Below are positions 50,401 through 59,066 of a DNA stretch of 64,000 nt, one piece after another. The translations under genes were made by a program, and so were the position numbers. The number at the start of each line of letters is the position of its first letter. Position 1 is the first letter of the stretch. The notes below the pieces were generated by a model that saw nothing but the letters and a program-made list of their open reading frames with translations, ran no database searches and was not told the origin of the DNA. Origin of the DNA: Chryseosolibacter sp049791675 (GTDB lineage Bacteria > Bacteroidota > Bacteroidia > Cytophagales > Cyclobacteriaceae); NCBI GenBank assembly GCA_049791675.1, contig JBARAD010000247.1, forward strand, positions 1-64,000, in the 5' to 3' direction.

Positions 50401-51336
50401 TTATTCGGGGATTGCAATTTTGTATTGTTTGCCCTTGCGAATGGTGAGCTTGTCCTCGCGCAACCACGGATTAAGCCTCTTGAGAAGTTTGTAGTTTGTG
50501 TCGTTTTGTTTTGCAAAGATCACCAGGTCCCGTATCGTTTCACCGACTTCGACGTAACGGAGCGGCTCCTCCTGGTATAGGTGCTTCGGGTCAACCCTGA
50601 AGCCATATTTCAACGGATTCTGAACAATTTCCTTTATGGCGAGAATCCTGAAGACATACCGCGAGGTTTCTTCATTGAGATAGAGATCGTAATACGAATT
50701 GACCCTTTGATTCTCGATGGCGCGTTCGATCCCGCCCATGCCGCGATTGTAGGAAGCTGCGACCAGCGTCCAGTTTCCAAATTTGCGATGCGCCTGTTTG
50801 AGGTATCGGCACGCTGCCTTTGTTGCCTTTAAGGGATCATACCGCTCGTCAACTTCATCGGTGATCTCCAGGCCGTTTTCTTTTCCGGCATCCTTTAAGA
50901 TCTGCCAGTAACCAACAGCATTTTTTGGAGACACATCATTGAGTAAATTGCTTTCAATGAGCGGGAGGTATTTGAAATCTTCCGGCACATCATTGTCCTT
51001 GAGAATCTTCTCGATCTGCGGCAGCCATCGGTTGGCACGCTTGATGAGAAAGATAGTATTGCTGTGAAAGTACGTGTTGATCTGCAGCTCCTTATCCAGC
51101 CGCTCATACACATCGGAGATGTCAAGGGGCACGGGTTCGCCCGCGAAAGTCAGGTTCCTGGGAACATCGAGTGAGCGTGCCGGGTAAAAACCATCCTCCA
51201 CCGGGTACTGCATTTCCGCAACACTTTCATCTGAGATTTTAGTAGGTTGAGAACGGTGCCGTATTTCATTAAAGGATATGTATCCAAAGAGTATCAGCAA
51301 TGTGACGAACGAAAGGTAGTCTGAAAAGTTTTTCAT
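50401..51336 (-). CDS. Membrane-anchored lytic transglycosylase with LysM-like domain
   Basis: Cuts the glycan strands of peptidoglycan, leaving 1,6-anhydro-MurNAc ends. The 311-residue protein has one N-terminal membrane segment (about 6-22), an SLT domain at about 95-240 with catalytic Glu128 in LPLIESNLLND, the support motif VGYWQI and AASYNRGMGGI, and a C-terminal LysM-like module (258-311) ending YKIAIPE. It resembles MltD. Its ATG overlaps the LOG-family stop by one base (TAATG). Confidence 0.93.
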   Translation of the reverse strand: MKNFSDYLSFVTLLILFGYISFNEIRHRSQPTKISDESVAEMQYPVEDGFYPARSLDVPRNLTFAGEPVPLDISDVYERLDKELQINTYFHSNTIFLIKRANRWLPQIEKILKDNDVPEDFKYLPLIESNLLNDVSPKNAVGYWQILKDAGKENGLEITDEVDERYDPLKATKAACRYLKQAHRKFGNWTLVAASYNRGMGGIERAIENQRVNSYYDLYLNEETSRYVFRILAIKEIVQNPLKYGFRVDPKHLYQEEPLRYVEVGETIRDLVIFAKQNDTNYKLLKRLNPWLREDKLTIRKGKQYKIAIPE

Positions 51337-52088
51337 TAAAAGTTAGGAGACAAAAGGTATTTTGAATAGAAATCATCAATGGCTTTGACAGCATCTTCGG
51401 GTCTGTCTACGACGATAAACAAATCCATATCTTCAGGATGGATCATTTTTTCCATGATCAGTACTTTCTTGATCCAGTCGACGAGGCCCTTCCAGTATTT
51501 TTTACCCACCATGACAATGGGAAAGCGCCCGATCTTTTTTGTCTGGATCAGTGTGAGCGCTTCGGTGAGTTCATCGAGGGTTCCAAAACCTCCTGGCATC
51601 ACGATAAAACCCTGAGAGTATTTAACGAACATCACCTTGCGCACAAAAAAGTAATCGAAGGTAATGAGCTTGTCCTTGTCGATATAAATATTGCCCTGCT
51701 GTTCGAAGGGAAGGAAAATGTTGAGACCAACAGACTTTCCCCCGGCCCTGTGTGCGCCTTTGTTGCCCGCTTCCATAATGCCGGGACCACCTCCGGTGAT
51801 GACGCCGTAGCCGTGCTGCACAAGTTGATACGCCATCTCTTCGGCCATTTTGTAATTCTGGTGTGAAGGTTTGGTGCGGGCTGAACCAAAGATGGTTACA
51901 CAAGGGCCGATCTTCGCGAGTTTTTCCATACCCTCTACAAACTCTGACATGACCTTGAAGATCATCCAGCTGTTTGCCCCCTTGATCTCAGCCCAGTCTT
52001 TATCTTTAAAAGCCGTGCGGATAAGGTTCTCCTCCTCCAATGCCTTCTGCAGCACGTTATCTTCTTTCTTTTTCTTTTTTGTTTTCAT
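51336..52088 (-). CDS. LOG family (TIGR00730) Rossmann-fold protein
   Basis: A 250-residue protein with the LOG signatures GGGPGIMEA (99-107) and PGGFGTLDE (165-173), which bind the nucleotide and carry the catalytic Arg/Glu. Family members release the base from nucleoside 5'-monophosphates (cytokinin activation, or PpnN-like nucleotide hydrolysis in bacteria). The N-terminus is lysine-rich (MKTKKKKKED). A frame extension to 52115 exists, but ATG at 52088 is more natural and leaves 30 bases to the divergent GH130 gene. It is the first gene of a three-gene unit. Confidence 0.93.
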   Translation of the reverse strand: MKTKKKKKEDNVLQKALEEENLIRTAFKDKDWAEIKGANSWMIFKVMSEFVEGMEKLAKIGPCVTIFGSARTKPSHQNYKMAEEMAYQLVQHGYGVITGGGPGIMEAGNKGAHRAGGKSVGLNIFLPFEQQGNIYIDKDKLITFDYFFVRKVMFVKYSQGFIVMPGGFGTLDELTEALTLIQTKKIGRFPIVMVGKKYWKGLVDWIKKVLIMEKMIHPEDMDLFIVVDRPEDAVKAIDDFYSKYLLSPNF

Positions 52089-52118
52089 TGGTACCTTGTG
52101 TGGCGAAATATACAAATG

Positions 52119-53240
52119 ATGAGACGAAAAGCGACGCTTTTGATTTGTCCGTTCATAGTATTACTATGGATCACAGCCTGTCAATCTTCAAAAGAAAATC
52201 AAAAAGAATTATCCGAATCCGGTGCTGATACTACATGGGCAATATTGCCTTTCAACAAGGTGGATAGCGTTAATCCGGTCCTGACTGCCGGTGAACTTCT
52301 GTTTGATTGCCCCGTGCTGGGCAAAACAGTAGCGTGGGAAGCAAAAGACGTTTTTAATCCCGCGGCGGTAGTCCGGGAGGGAAAGGTATTCTTATTGTAC
52401 CGTGCGGAAGACAAGGTCGGAAAGCATGCAGGCACATCACGCATAGGCCTGGCCGTTAGCAGCGACGGGCTAAACTTTTCGAAGATGGATGAGCCGGTCC
52501 TTTATCCAGCCAATGACAGCCTGAAAGTTTACGAATGGGAAGGAGGTATCGAAGATCCCCGTGTGGTTGAAGATGAGCAGGGCAATTATATCATGACCTA
52601 TACGGCTTATGATGGAAAAACCGCGCGTTTATTGTTGGCCACCTCCCCTGATTTAATCCATTGGACGAAAAGGGGTACGGTACTGAATGGCAAATACAAG
52701 GATGCGTGGAGCAAGTCAGGGGCTATCGTTGCGCGGCGGGATGGGACGCGGATGATCGCACAAAAGATCAATGGCCTTTACTGGATGTACTTCGGAGACA
52801 CAGATCTCTTCATGGCTACTTCCGAAGACCTGCTTCATTGGAAACCGGTTGAGGAAGGCGGGGTTTTAAAACCGGTGCTGAGACCGCGGAAAGATTATTT
52901 CGATAGCCGCCTGGTGGAAAGCGGACCTTTCGCACTCTTGACAGATAGCGGTATCGTTCTGATATACAACGGTATGAACGCAGAGGAAGGTGGCGATCCG
53001 CAATATGCGAAAGGGGCTTATTGCGGTGGACAGGCCCTGTTTGACAAGGCGAACCCGCAGCAGGTAGTCGGTCGGTTGGAATCGCCTTTTATCAGGCCGG
53101 ACAAGGATTACGAAATAACGGGTCAGGTAAATCAGGTTTGCTTTCTTGAAGGAATGGTGCCTTTCCGGGGCCGGTGGTTGTTGTATTATGGCACTGCGGA
53201 TTCCAAAATAGCGGTCGCCGTCAGCAATGCGTCATTTTAG
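52119..53240 (+). CDS. GH130-like glycoside phosphorylase/hydrolase, lipoprotein
   Basis: Five-bladed-propeller protein of glycoside hydrolase family 130, whose members act on beta-mannosides, mostly by phosphorolysis. The 373-residue product has a lipoprotein signal (MRRKATLLICPFIVLLWITAC, Cys at 21), which puts it outside the cytoplasm and argues for hydrolysis and not phosphorolysis there (inference). Family-like elements: FNPAAVVREGKVFLLYRAED, GIEDPRVV with the acidic residues, SKSGAIV, WMYFGD and VCFLEGMV. ATG 52116 or 52119 can both start it; GTG at 52098 is less likely. Its end overlaps the next, convergent gene by nine bases. Confidence 0.88.
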   Translation: MRRKATLLICPFIVLLWITACQSSKENQKELSESGADTTWAILPFNKVDSVNPVLTAGELLFDCPVLGKTVAWEAKDVFNPAAVVREGKVFLLYRAEDKVGKHAGTSRIGLAVSSDGLNFSKMDEPVLYPANDSLKVYEWEGGIEDPRVVEDEQGNYIMTYTAYDGKTARLLLATSPDLIHWTKRGTVLNGKYKDAWSKSGAIVARRDGTRMIAQKINGLYWMYFGDTDLFMATSEDLLHWKPVEEGGVLKPVLRPRKDYFDSRLVESGPFALLTDSGIVLIYNGMNAEEGGDPQYAKGAYCGGQALFDKANPQQVVGRLESPFIRPDKDYEITGQVNQVCFLEGMVPFRGRWLLYYGTADSKIAVAVSNASF

Positions 53241-53600
53241 CACGAGGCCGATAAGTTCTTCTTTCACATTCCAGTCGCGCGCAAGCCTGAGCATGGCTGT
53301 CGCCTCCATTTCTGTCACGTATCCTTTCTGATTGTTTGCCTCCCAGACCATGGTGATCAGTTGAACCCTTTTATTCTTGGGGTAATCGCCGATGATGAGG
53401 TTCAGGTAATCGCGCGCGCGGTCAAAGGCAGTGATATAATCCTGAGATATGAATTCAAGTGCCCAATGATACTCTGCAATGGCATTGAGATCTTTCGACG
53501 TTTTTTCCAGCTCGCCCTTTTCAGCTTCGTCCAATCCGTGATAATGAAAGATCACAGATTTAAGGAGCATAAATACTTTCTTTTCTTCGGAGGAATCCAT
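53232..53600 (-). CDS. Small helical protein of unknown function
   Basis: A 122-residue, all-helical-looking protein (MDSSEEKKVFMLLKSVIFHY at the start, TEMEATAMLRLARDWNV near the end). The spacing of the acidic helix end and the last helices recalls TerB-like domains, but that is a weak impression. No signal or membrane segment. It overlaps the GH130 gene tail to tail and lies 47 bases upstream of hemW on the same strand, so it may be cotranscribed with it. Confidence 0.7.
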   Translation of the reverse strand: MDSSEEKKVFMLLKSVIFHYHGLDEAEKGELEKTSKDLNAIAEYHWALEFISQDYITAFDRARDYLNLIIGDYPKNKRVQLITMVWEANNQKGYVTEMEATAMLRLARDWNVKEELIGLVLK

Positions 53601-53647
53601 GGGGCGGTTTAATTACGAAGTTACGAAAACGGGGCACAAACCAGCGC

Positions 53648-54778
53648 CTATTCGATCAAAAAAAGATCGGAGGAGATCTTGTCGGCGAGAAGTCTCCCTG
53701 CTTCGGTCAGCTTCATCCGGGGCGGTTGAAGGGAAATCAGGTTGCGGTTTTGTAGTTCACTGATATATTTTCCGTGTTCAGTGATCAGATCGTAATTAAA
53801 ATCCTGCTTCAGTTTTTGCAGATCGCAACCCTCGCACGTGCGCAGCGACGTCAGAATGTATTCATTGATCTGATCGCTTCTTTTGAGTACCTCCGTCACA
53901 GAAGGAATTTTCTTTTCCGTAATCGATCGTACATAGAGGTGGTTGTTTTCAATGTTATGCTGGCGGCTTTCCTGATCATAGGAATGTGCACTCGGACCGA
54001 TACCGAGGTATTTGTCACCCTTCCAGTAGCCACTGTTGTGCCGCGACTCAAAGCCCGGCAATGCAAAGTTCGAGATCTCATATTGCCTGTAGCCTGCCAA
54101 GGAAAGCGACTCCGTCAACATTTCCTGTTGTCCGGCGGCCAACGGTTCATCTACTGGCTGTAGCTTTCCTTTCGCCAGCCATTTTCCGAAAGTGGTTTTA
54201 TCTTCAATGGTTAACGTATAGGCGGAGATGTGCTGCGGTTGCAGCGCGATGGCCTGATCAATGTTCCACTTCCAGTTTTCAGATGATAATCCCGGGATGG
54301 CGTAAATGAGATCGATGCTGATGTTGTCGAACCCGGTTGCCTGTGCATCCCTCACCGCCCTGATCGCGGCCTCGGCCAGATGAACCCGGTTAAGATAGTG
54401 AAGGATACGATCGTCAAAAGACTGAATTCCGATGCTGAGCCTGTTGATTCCGATGCTCCGGATATCTTTTAACTTTTCAGTGCTGAGGTCATCCGGGTTG
54501 GCTTCTAATGTAACCTCCGCTGCCTCCCTGACGCGGTGTGTCTTGTAAATGAGGCCGAGGAGGAGTTCGAGCTCTCCCGGTTCCAGTAGCGAGGGCGTGC
54601 CTCCTCCGAAATAGATCGTATCAATTATTTCACCGCGAAGATAATTCCGTTGTAGTAAAATTTCCTCACCCATGGCGCGCACCAGATCGGTCCTGATCCC
54701 GGTATTGGTAGAGAAGTGGAAGTCACAGTAGTAGCACGCTTGTTTACAAAAGGGAATATGAAGATAGATTCCGGCCAT
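53648..54778 (-). CDS. hemW: Radical SAM heme chaperone HemW
   Basis: Radical-SAM protein that holds heme and passes it to target proteins; it is often mislabelled coproporphyrinogen III oxidase. The 376-residue product has the CxxxCxxC cluster motif (Cys11, Cys15, Cys18 in CKQACYYCDF), with the Phe/Tyr residues typical of HemW, GGGTPS for SAM, and the C-terminal HemN-type region. It starts at ATG 54778, 60 bases from the divergent DUF4271 gene. Confidence 0.95.
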   Translation of the reverse strand: MAGIYLHIPFCKQACYYCDFHFSTNTGIRTDLVRAMGEEILLQRNYLRGEIIDTIYFGGGTPSLLEPGELELLLGLIYKTHRVREAAEVTLEANPDDLSTEKLKDIRSIGINRLSIGIQSFDDRILHYLNRVHLAEAAIRAVRDAQATGFDNISIDLIYAIPGLSSENWKWNIDQAIALQPQHISAYTLTIEDKTTFGKWLAKGKLQPVDEPLAAGQQEMLTESLSLAGYRQYEISNFALPGFESRHNSGYWKGDKYLGIGPSAHSYDQESRQHNIENNHLYVRSITEKKIPSVTEVLKRSDQINEYILTSLRTCEGCDLQKLKQDFNYDLITEHGKYISELQNRNLISLQPPRMKLTEAGRLLADKISSDLFLIE

Positions 54779-54786
54779 AATCGGGT

Positions 54787-54818
54787 TAAACTTACGTGTA
54801 TTTCGGCCATTCGTGCAA
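54787..54818 (-). promoter_or_regulatory. Promoter for hemW
   Basis: Minus strand: TTG (54816-54818), 21 bases, TAAGTTTA (54787-54794, one mismatch), eight bases before the ATG. Confidence 0.5.
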
Positions 54819-54824
54819 TTCTTA

Positions 54825-54832
54825 TACTTTTG
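54825..54832 (+). promoter_or_regulatory. -7 box for the DUF4271 gene, near the start codon
   Basis: TACTTTTG, exact match, ending five bases before the ATG at 54838. It overlaps the region of the hemW promoter on the other strand, so the two may compete. Confidence 0.55.
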
Positions 54833-54837
54833 CGCTT

Positions 54838-55947
54838 ATGTGGCCCCGCATCTTTTCCATTTCCTGTTTGTTCCTTTTACACTTAAGCGTTTTCGCGCAG
54901 GAAAAATTCACGACCTTTCAGGATTTGCGTACTGAATGGATGACGTTTGAAGACGGTTCTTACAAACCTCTCAGTGCGTTGCCCTTCACAGGGTTGAACA
55001 CAATTTATTTCGAATTGGATCGGGGCCGCTTTGGCGGCAAGTTGCTGCTGTTGGAATCGAGCGAGCCTTATTTTCTTTTTGTCAATGGAAAGGTTATGGC
55101 GGAATATCAGGGCCGCGTGGTGCTCAACATCGATAGCATCTCGGGTGTCATTCACAGCCCCACCTATCGCATGGCGATTCGTCAGGATAAGATTAACGAG
55201 CGGGATTTGCGCGCTGAAATAGTGTCTTTGGAACCGCTGGTATCCCGTGAGGATGAAAATGCGGGCAAACCATACTCTTTCTTGCGCGACTTCGTGGTCA
55301 TCTGCGGATTGACGATCATCTTGTTTTTTCTCTTGCTCGTGCGCTTGTACCCAAAGCTTTCTGCAGATTACTTTACACTTTCCAGGATGCTCACTGCGCG
55401 TGAGGCTGATGACGGGCAGACCAGCGCGCGGCTAACCAGCAGTTCGAACATTCAGTTTTACATTTTGTGCAGTCTCGTGATCGGACTTTATCTTCTGATC
55501 ATTCTCTATAACCTGCCAGTCGACTACGCCTTGCCCATACGCTTCCACGCTTCCGGCTTCTGGATGATTTGGGTTCAATGGCTGAAGCTCAGTGGATTTG
55601 TGTTTGTAGCCCTGATTGCAAAGCTCTTCATCATCTTTTCGCTGACGCGGTTATTTGGATTTCGCGGGATGGCGCGTTTTCATTTTTTTAACTGGATCAG
55701 GTTGTTGCTGGTCGTGTTCGGCGCTGGCACCATCGTTCTTTTTATGTATTTTATTTCCCGTGGCGACAGTCCAGATACTTTTGTGATGTTTCTTTCTTTG
55801 GTGATCGTAGCGCTGATCGTCTGGATCATCGTGGCCTATTTTAAACTTAGTGCCAGGAGCGGGCATTCCATGTTCCATTTATTTTCGTACCTTTGTGCGA
55901 CAGAAATTATTCCGTTATTAATTACCGTTAAGGTACTGTTCCAATAG
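54838..55947 (+). CDS. DUF4271 family membrane protein
   Basis: A 369-residue protein with a signal peptide (about 1-20, ending in FAQ), a soluble N-terminal part (21-145) and at least six membrane segments in the C-terminal half (about 152-169, 207-226, then four more up to residue 365). This is the DUF4271 family, Bacteroidota-specific, of unknown function. An upstream in-frame start at 54796 is less likely, given the promoter. hemD follows 23 bases later, and the T9SS genes behind that, which hints at a shared envelope role. Confidence 0.85.
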   Translation: MWPRIFSISCLFLLHLSVFAQEKFTTFQDLRTEWMTFEDGSYKPLSALPFTGLNTIYFELDRGRFGGKLLLLESSEPYFLFVNGKVMAEYQGRVVLNIDSISGVIHSPTYRMAIRQDKINERDLRAEIVSLEPLVSREDENAGKPYSFLRDFVVICGLTIILFFLLLVRLYPKLSADYFTLSRMLTAREADDGQTSARLTSSSNIQFYILCSLVIGLYLLIILYNLPVDYALPIRFHASGFWMIWVQWLKLSGFVFVALIAKLFIIFSLTRLFGFRGMARFHFFNWIRLLLVVFGAGTIVLFMYFISRGDSPDTFVMFLSLVIVALIVWIIVAYFKLSARSGHSMFHLFSYLCATEIIPLLITVKVLFQ

Positions 55948-55970
55948 CTAAGATTACGTTACGTGCTGAT

Positions 55971-56747
55971 ATGAGTGAAATTGCTACTGACAGGATGCGA
56001 AAGGTCAAGAGCATCCTGGTTACCCAAGAAGCTCCTGCTGATGCTAACTCTCCCTATCTTAAGTTGTCTGAAAAGTTCAATATCAAAATTGACTTCAGGC
56101 CTTTTATTCAGGTTGAGCCGGTGCCGGTGAAAGAGTTCCGCAAGCAGAAGATCGACATACTGAATCACACTGCCATTATTTTTACCAGCAGAAATGCGGT
56201 GGACCATTTCTTCCATATCTGCCAGGAACTGAAAGTCGAGATGCCTCCTGAGATGAAGTATTTCTGTATTTCTGAACAGACCTCGAACTATCTGCAGAAA
56301 TATATAGTGATTCGCAAAAGGAAGATCTTTACGGGTACCAAAACTGCTCAGGATCTTCTTGAGATGTTGAAGAAACACAAGAACGAGAAATATCTCTTCC
56401 CCTGCTCAGACATCCGCAAGAACGATATTCCTGACTATTTGCGCGATAACGGATACAATTACACTGAAGCTGTCATCTATCACACCGTTGCCGCAGACCT
56501 TTCTGACCTGAAAGAGGTGTTTTATGACATTCTCGCTTTTTTCAGCCCTTCCGGCATCAACTCCCTGTATGTGAATTTTCCTGAGTTCAAGCAAAACAAC
56601 ACCCGTATTGCTGCGTTTGGTCCTACTACTGCCAAGGCGGTGCGAGATGCAGGTCTGATCCTGGATATTGAAGCTCCGCTGCCCAACGCGCCATCGATGA
56701 CCGGAGCGTTAGAACTGTATATAAAGAAGGCTAACGGGGTTAAGTAA
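55971..56747 (+). CDS. hemD: Uroporphyrinogen-III synthase
   Basis: Closes hydroxymethylbilane with inversion of ring D to give uroporphyrinogen III, for heme and related tetrapyrroles. The 258-residue protein has the two-domain HemD fold: AIIFTSRNAVDHFF near 65-78 and FFSPSGINSLY near 191-201, with IAAFGPTTAKAVRDAG at about 214-229, the usual conserved points of this poorly conserved family. It lies between a DUF4271 gene and the porP-gld cluster; hemW is divergent upstream, so two tetrapyrrole genes are close together. Confidence 0.93.
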   Translation: MSEIATDRMRKVKSILVTQEAPADANSPYLKLSEKFNIKIDFRPFIQVEPVPVKEFRKQKIDILNHTAIIFTSRNAVDHFFHICQELKVEMPPEMKYFCISEQTSNYLQKYIVIRKRKIFTGTKTAQDLLEMLKKHKNEKYLFPCSDIRKNDIPDYLRDNGYNYTEAVIYHTVAADLSDLKEVFYDILAFFSPSGINSLYVNFPEFKQNNTRIAAFGPTTAKAVRDAGLILDIEAPLPNAPSMTGALELYIKKANGVK

Positions 56748-56807
56748 CCGCTTCATTGATTGGAATTTACAATGTGAGGTTTTTTATTACACTTTAATTA
56801 CATCCTG

Positions 56808-56839
56808 TTGAAAGTATCCTAAAAAAGCCTTTACTTTAA
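56808..56839 (+). promoter_or_regulatory. Possible promoter for the porP-gld genes
   Basis: TTG (56808-56810), 21 bases, TACTTTAA (56832-56839, two mismatches), 21 bases before the porP ATG. Weak, but the only candidate in the 113-base gap. Confidence 0.35.
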
Positions 56840-56860
56840 ATTCTATTTTTTAACCTCATA

Positions 56861-57814
56861 ATGCTGCAACGCACTTTTTATACTCTGGCAATTGTGGTAT
56901 CCGGCCTGTCCGCGCAAGCGCAGCAGGATCCTCAATTTACGCAGTATATGTTCAACAGCCTGTACGTGACTCCAGCCTTTGCAGGTGTTGAGGGTGTTAC
57001 GCAGCTCACGGCGATGCACCGAAGCCAGTGGTTGGGATACGAATCCAGCTTCAACGACGGAGGTGCCCCTACCACGCAACTGATCAGCTTCAATTCTCCT
57101 ATATACAAACTTAAAAGTGGATTTGGCGTCTACGCTGTCAATGACAAGCTCGGCCCTCAGAATAATATAGAAGCACATGCGATGTACGCATATCACCTGG
57201 GGCTGAAGGATTCGAAATTAAGTTTTGGTTTAAAGGTCGGGTTTTACTCCCAGTCCATCAATTACGACCAGTACCGGGCCATCCATCCGGATGACCCATT
57301 GCTGAGCGGTAGAGAGGGCAAAGAGTCGCAGATCAGGCCCGATGTGGGGTTTGGATTATTTTACAGGGCCGAGAAGTTCTATCTCGGAGCCGGAATAAAT
57401 CACCTGACGCGTGCGGAATTCGATTTCGGGATCAATCAGGCCCGCAATGCCCTGGAGAACCATTTGAATTTCACCGGGGGGTATTATTATGAGGTCAATT
57501 TTGACCTTACACTCACCCCAACAGTCCTTGTAAAAACCGATTTCAAAGAATATTCTTTTGATTTGGGCGTTATTGCAACACTGAAAGATAAGATGTGGGC
57601 GGGATTATCGTTTAGACAATCAGAGGCCGCCAATGTTTTGCTGGGATACAGCTTCCTGAAAGATAAGTCATTAAAGCTTGGATACGCGATTGATGTGGTT
57701 GTGAAGGATCAGGAAGCCAAAGAAAACTTTTCGCATGAGCTGTTGTTGAGTTATCAGTTGCCTGTTTATGCAACCGGGAAAAAAGTCGTTCGGACCCCTC
57801 GATACAGACACTAA
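56861..57814 (+). CDS. PorP/SprF family type IX secretion outer-membrane protein
   Basis: Outer-membrane beta-barrel of the PorP/SprF family, which connects the type IX machinery to surface adhesins. The 317-residue protein has a signal peptide (MLQRTFYTLAIVVSGLSAQA), the highly typical start QQDPQFTQYMFNSLYVTPAF, and repeated amphipathic strands to the C-terminus. It lies 93 bases before gldK in the order porP-gldK-gldL-gldM-gldN, as in many Bacteroidota, so it is the PorP-like subunit of this cluster. Confidence 0.94.
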   Translation: MLQRTFYTLAIVVSGLSAQAQQDPQFTQYMFNSLYVTPAFAGVEGVTQLTAMHRSQWLGYESSFNDGGAPTTQLISFNSPIYKLKSGFGVYAVNDKLGPQNNIEAHAMYAYHLGLKDSKLSFGLKVGFYSQSINYDQYRAIHPDDPLLSGREGKESQIRPDVGFGLFYRAEKFYLGAGINHLTRAEFDFGINQARNALENHLNFTGGYYYEVNFDLTLTPTVLVKTDFKEYSFDLGVIATLKDKMWAGLSFRQSEAANVLLGYSFLKDKSLKLGYAIDVVVKDQEAKENFSHELLLSYQLPVYATGKKVVRTPRYRH

Positions 57815-57907
57815 GCGGCAGTAAATTTGGGTTTTAGGCTGATTTTGTGGAATTTGGTAGTCATTTTATAAAAAAGTAAAGGCATAATTAACTTATCTTT
57901 CGAGTCT

Positions 57908-59011
57908 GTGAAACATTCAATGTATATGAATAGATCTGTTTCTTCTAAGTTAGTCTTAGTCATTGCAGGTGCTCTGGCCAGCGCTTGTGGTCTGCTTGGC
58001 TTGGGTGGTCAAGGAGGCGGAGATCAGGGAGAACTCGTGGGTGTCCCTGGACGGGAGGGATGGGTTATGACTATTCCTTATGGTATGGTTCCGATACCGG
58101 CTGGTACCTTTCACATGGGTCAGGCGGATGAAGACCCTGCCTCTACGCAGATCAATTTCAACAAGCAGGTGACCATCGGTTCCTTCTTCATGGATGACAC
58201 TGAGATCACCAATAATGAATATCGCCAGTTTACGAACTTCTTTTTGGTCGATGCCGGTACGATTGAAGGCTTCGAAACGATCGATCCTGAGACTTTCCGT
58301 CAGGAGTATTATCCTGACACGACTGTGTGGGTGAAGGACTTTGCTCACCACATGGGCGACCCGATCCAGGATTATTACTACTGGCACCCCGGATATGACG
58401 ACTACCCTGTGGTGGGCGTGAACTGGGATGCAGCCGTGTTTTTCGGAAAGTGGAGGACGGCATACCTGAATGATTACAGAAAGAGTGTTGGTGATTTCCC
58501 CATGCCTGAGTTCAGGCTGCCTTCAGAAGCAGAATGGGAATACGCCGCCCGCGGTGGCCGCGATATGGCAAAATATCCCTGGGGAAATCCTTATATCAGG
58601 AACTCAAAGGGCTGTATGCTTGCCAACTTCAAGCCCGGACGTGGTAATTTTTACGATGATGGCTTCGCTTATTCGTCTCCTGTGCAATCCTATTTTCCGA
58701 ACGACTTCGGCCTCTATGATATGGCAGGAAATGCAGCGGAATGGTGTCTCGATGACTTCAACCCGGCTTCTGTACCTACCGTATGGGATCTGAACCCCCA
58801 GTATATTGACAAAAGAACCAATCCTGAAAGCAGTGAATATGATCCGCGCATTCCACCTAAAAAGGTGATCCGCGGTGGCTCCTGGAAGGATGTCGCTTAC
58901 TACCTCGAAACCGGTACGCGTACATATGAGTTCAAGGACTCCACCCGTGCATACATCGGATTCAGGTGTGCACTCACGCACCTGGGTCGTTCATCCGGAC
59001 AAGAATTTTAA
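57908..59011 (+). CDS. gldK: Gliding motility/type IX secretion lipoprotein GldK
   Basis: Outer-membrane lipoprotein that, with GldN, forms the large periplasmic ring of the type IX system. The 367-residue product has a lipobox (LASAC, Cys27 in the long form) and a formylglycine-generating-enzyme-type (SUMF1) fold: IPAGTFHMGQADED, MDDTEITNNEYRQF, RLPSEAEWEYAARGG, GLYDMAGNAAEWC and VIRGGSWKDVAYYL. These motifs show the fold; catalytic use is not expected. GTG at 57908 starts the longest form; ATG at 57920 or 57926 gives a shorter signal peptide. Confidence 0.95.
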   Translation: MKHSMYMNRSVSSKLVLVIAGALASACGLLGLGGQGGGDQGELVGVPGREGWVMTIPYGMVPIPAGTFHMGQADEDPASTQINFNKQVTIGSFFMDDTEITNNEYRQFTNFFLVDAGTIEGFETIDPETFRQEYYPDTTVWVKDFAHHMGDPIQDYYYWHPGYDDYPVVGVNWDAAVFFGKWRTAYLNDYRKSVGDFPMPEFRLPSEAEWEYAARGGRDMAKYPWGNPYIRNSKGCMLANFKPGRGNFYDDGFAYSSPVQSYFPNDFGLYDMAGNAAEWCLDDFNPASVPTVWDLNPQYIDKRTNPESSEYDPRIPPKKVIRGGSWKDVAYYLETGTRTYEFKDSTRAYIGFRCALTHLGRSSGQEF

Positions 59012-59066
59012 CGAGTATTTTCAAACCCCTATACACTTAATACATTAAGACTTAAACCTTACGAAA

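Noticed and set aside
53648..54778. Annotation as oxygen-independent coproporphyrinogen III oxidase (HemN)
   Set aside because: Three-Cys motif context CKQACYYCDF and the length fit HemW, which lacks the N-terminal elements of HemN.
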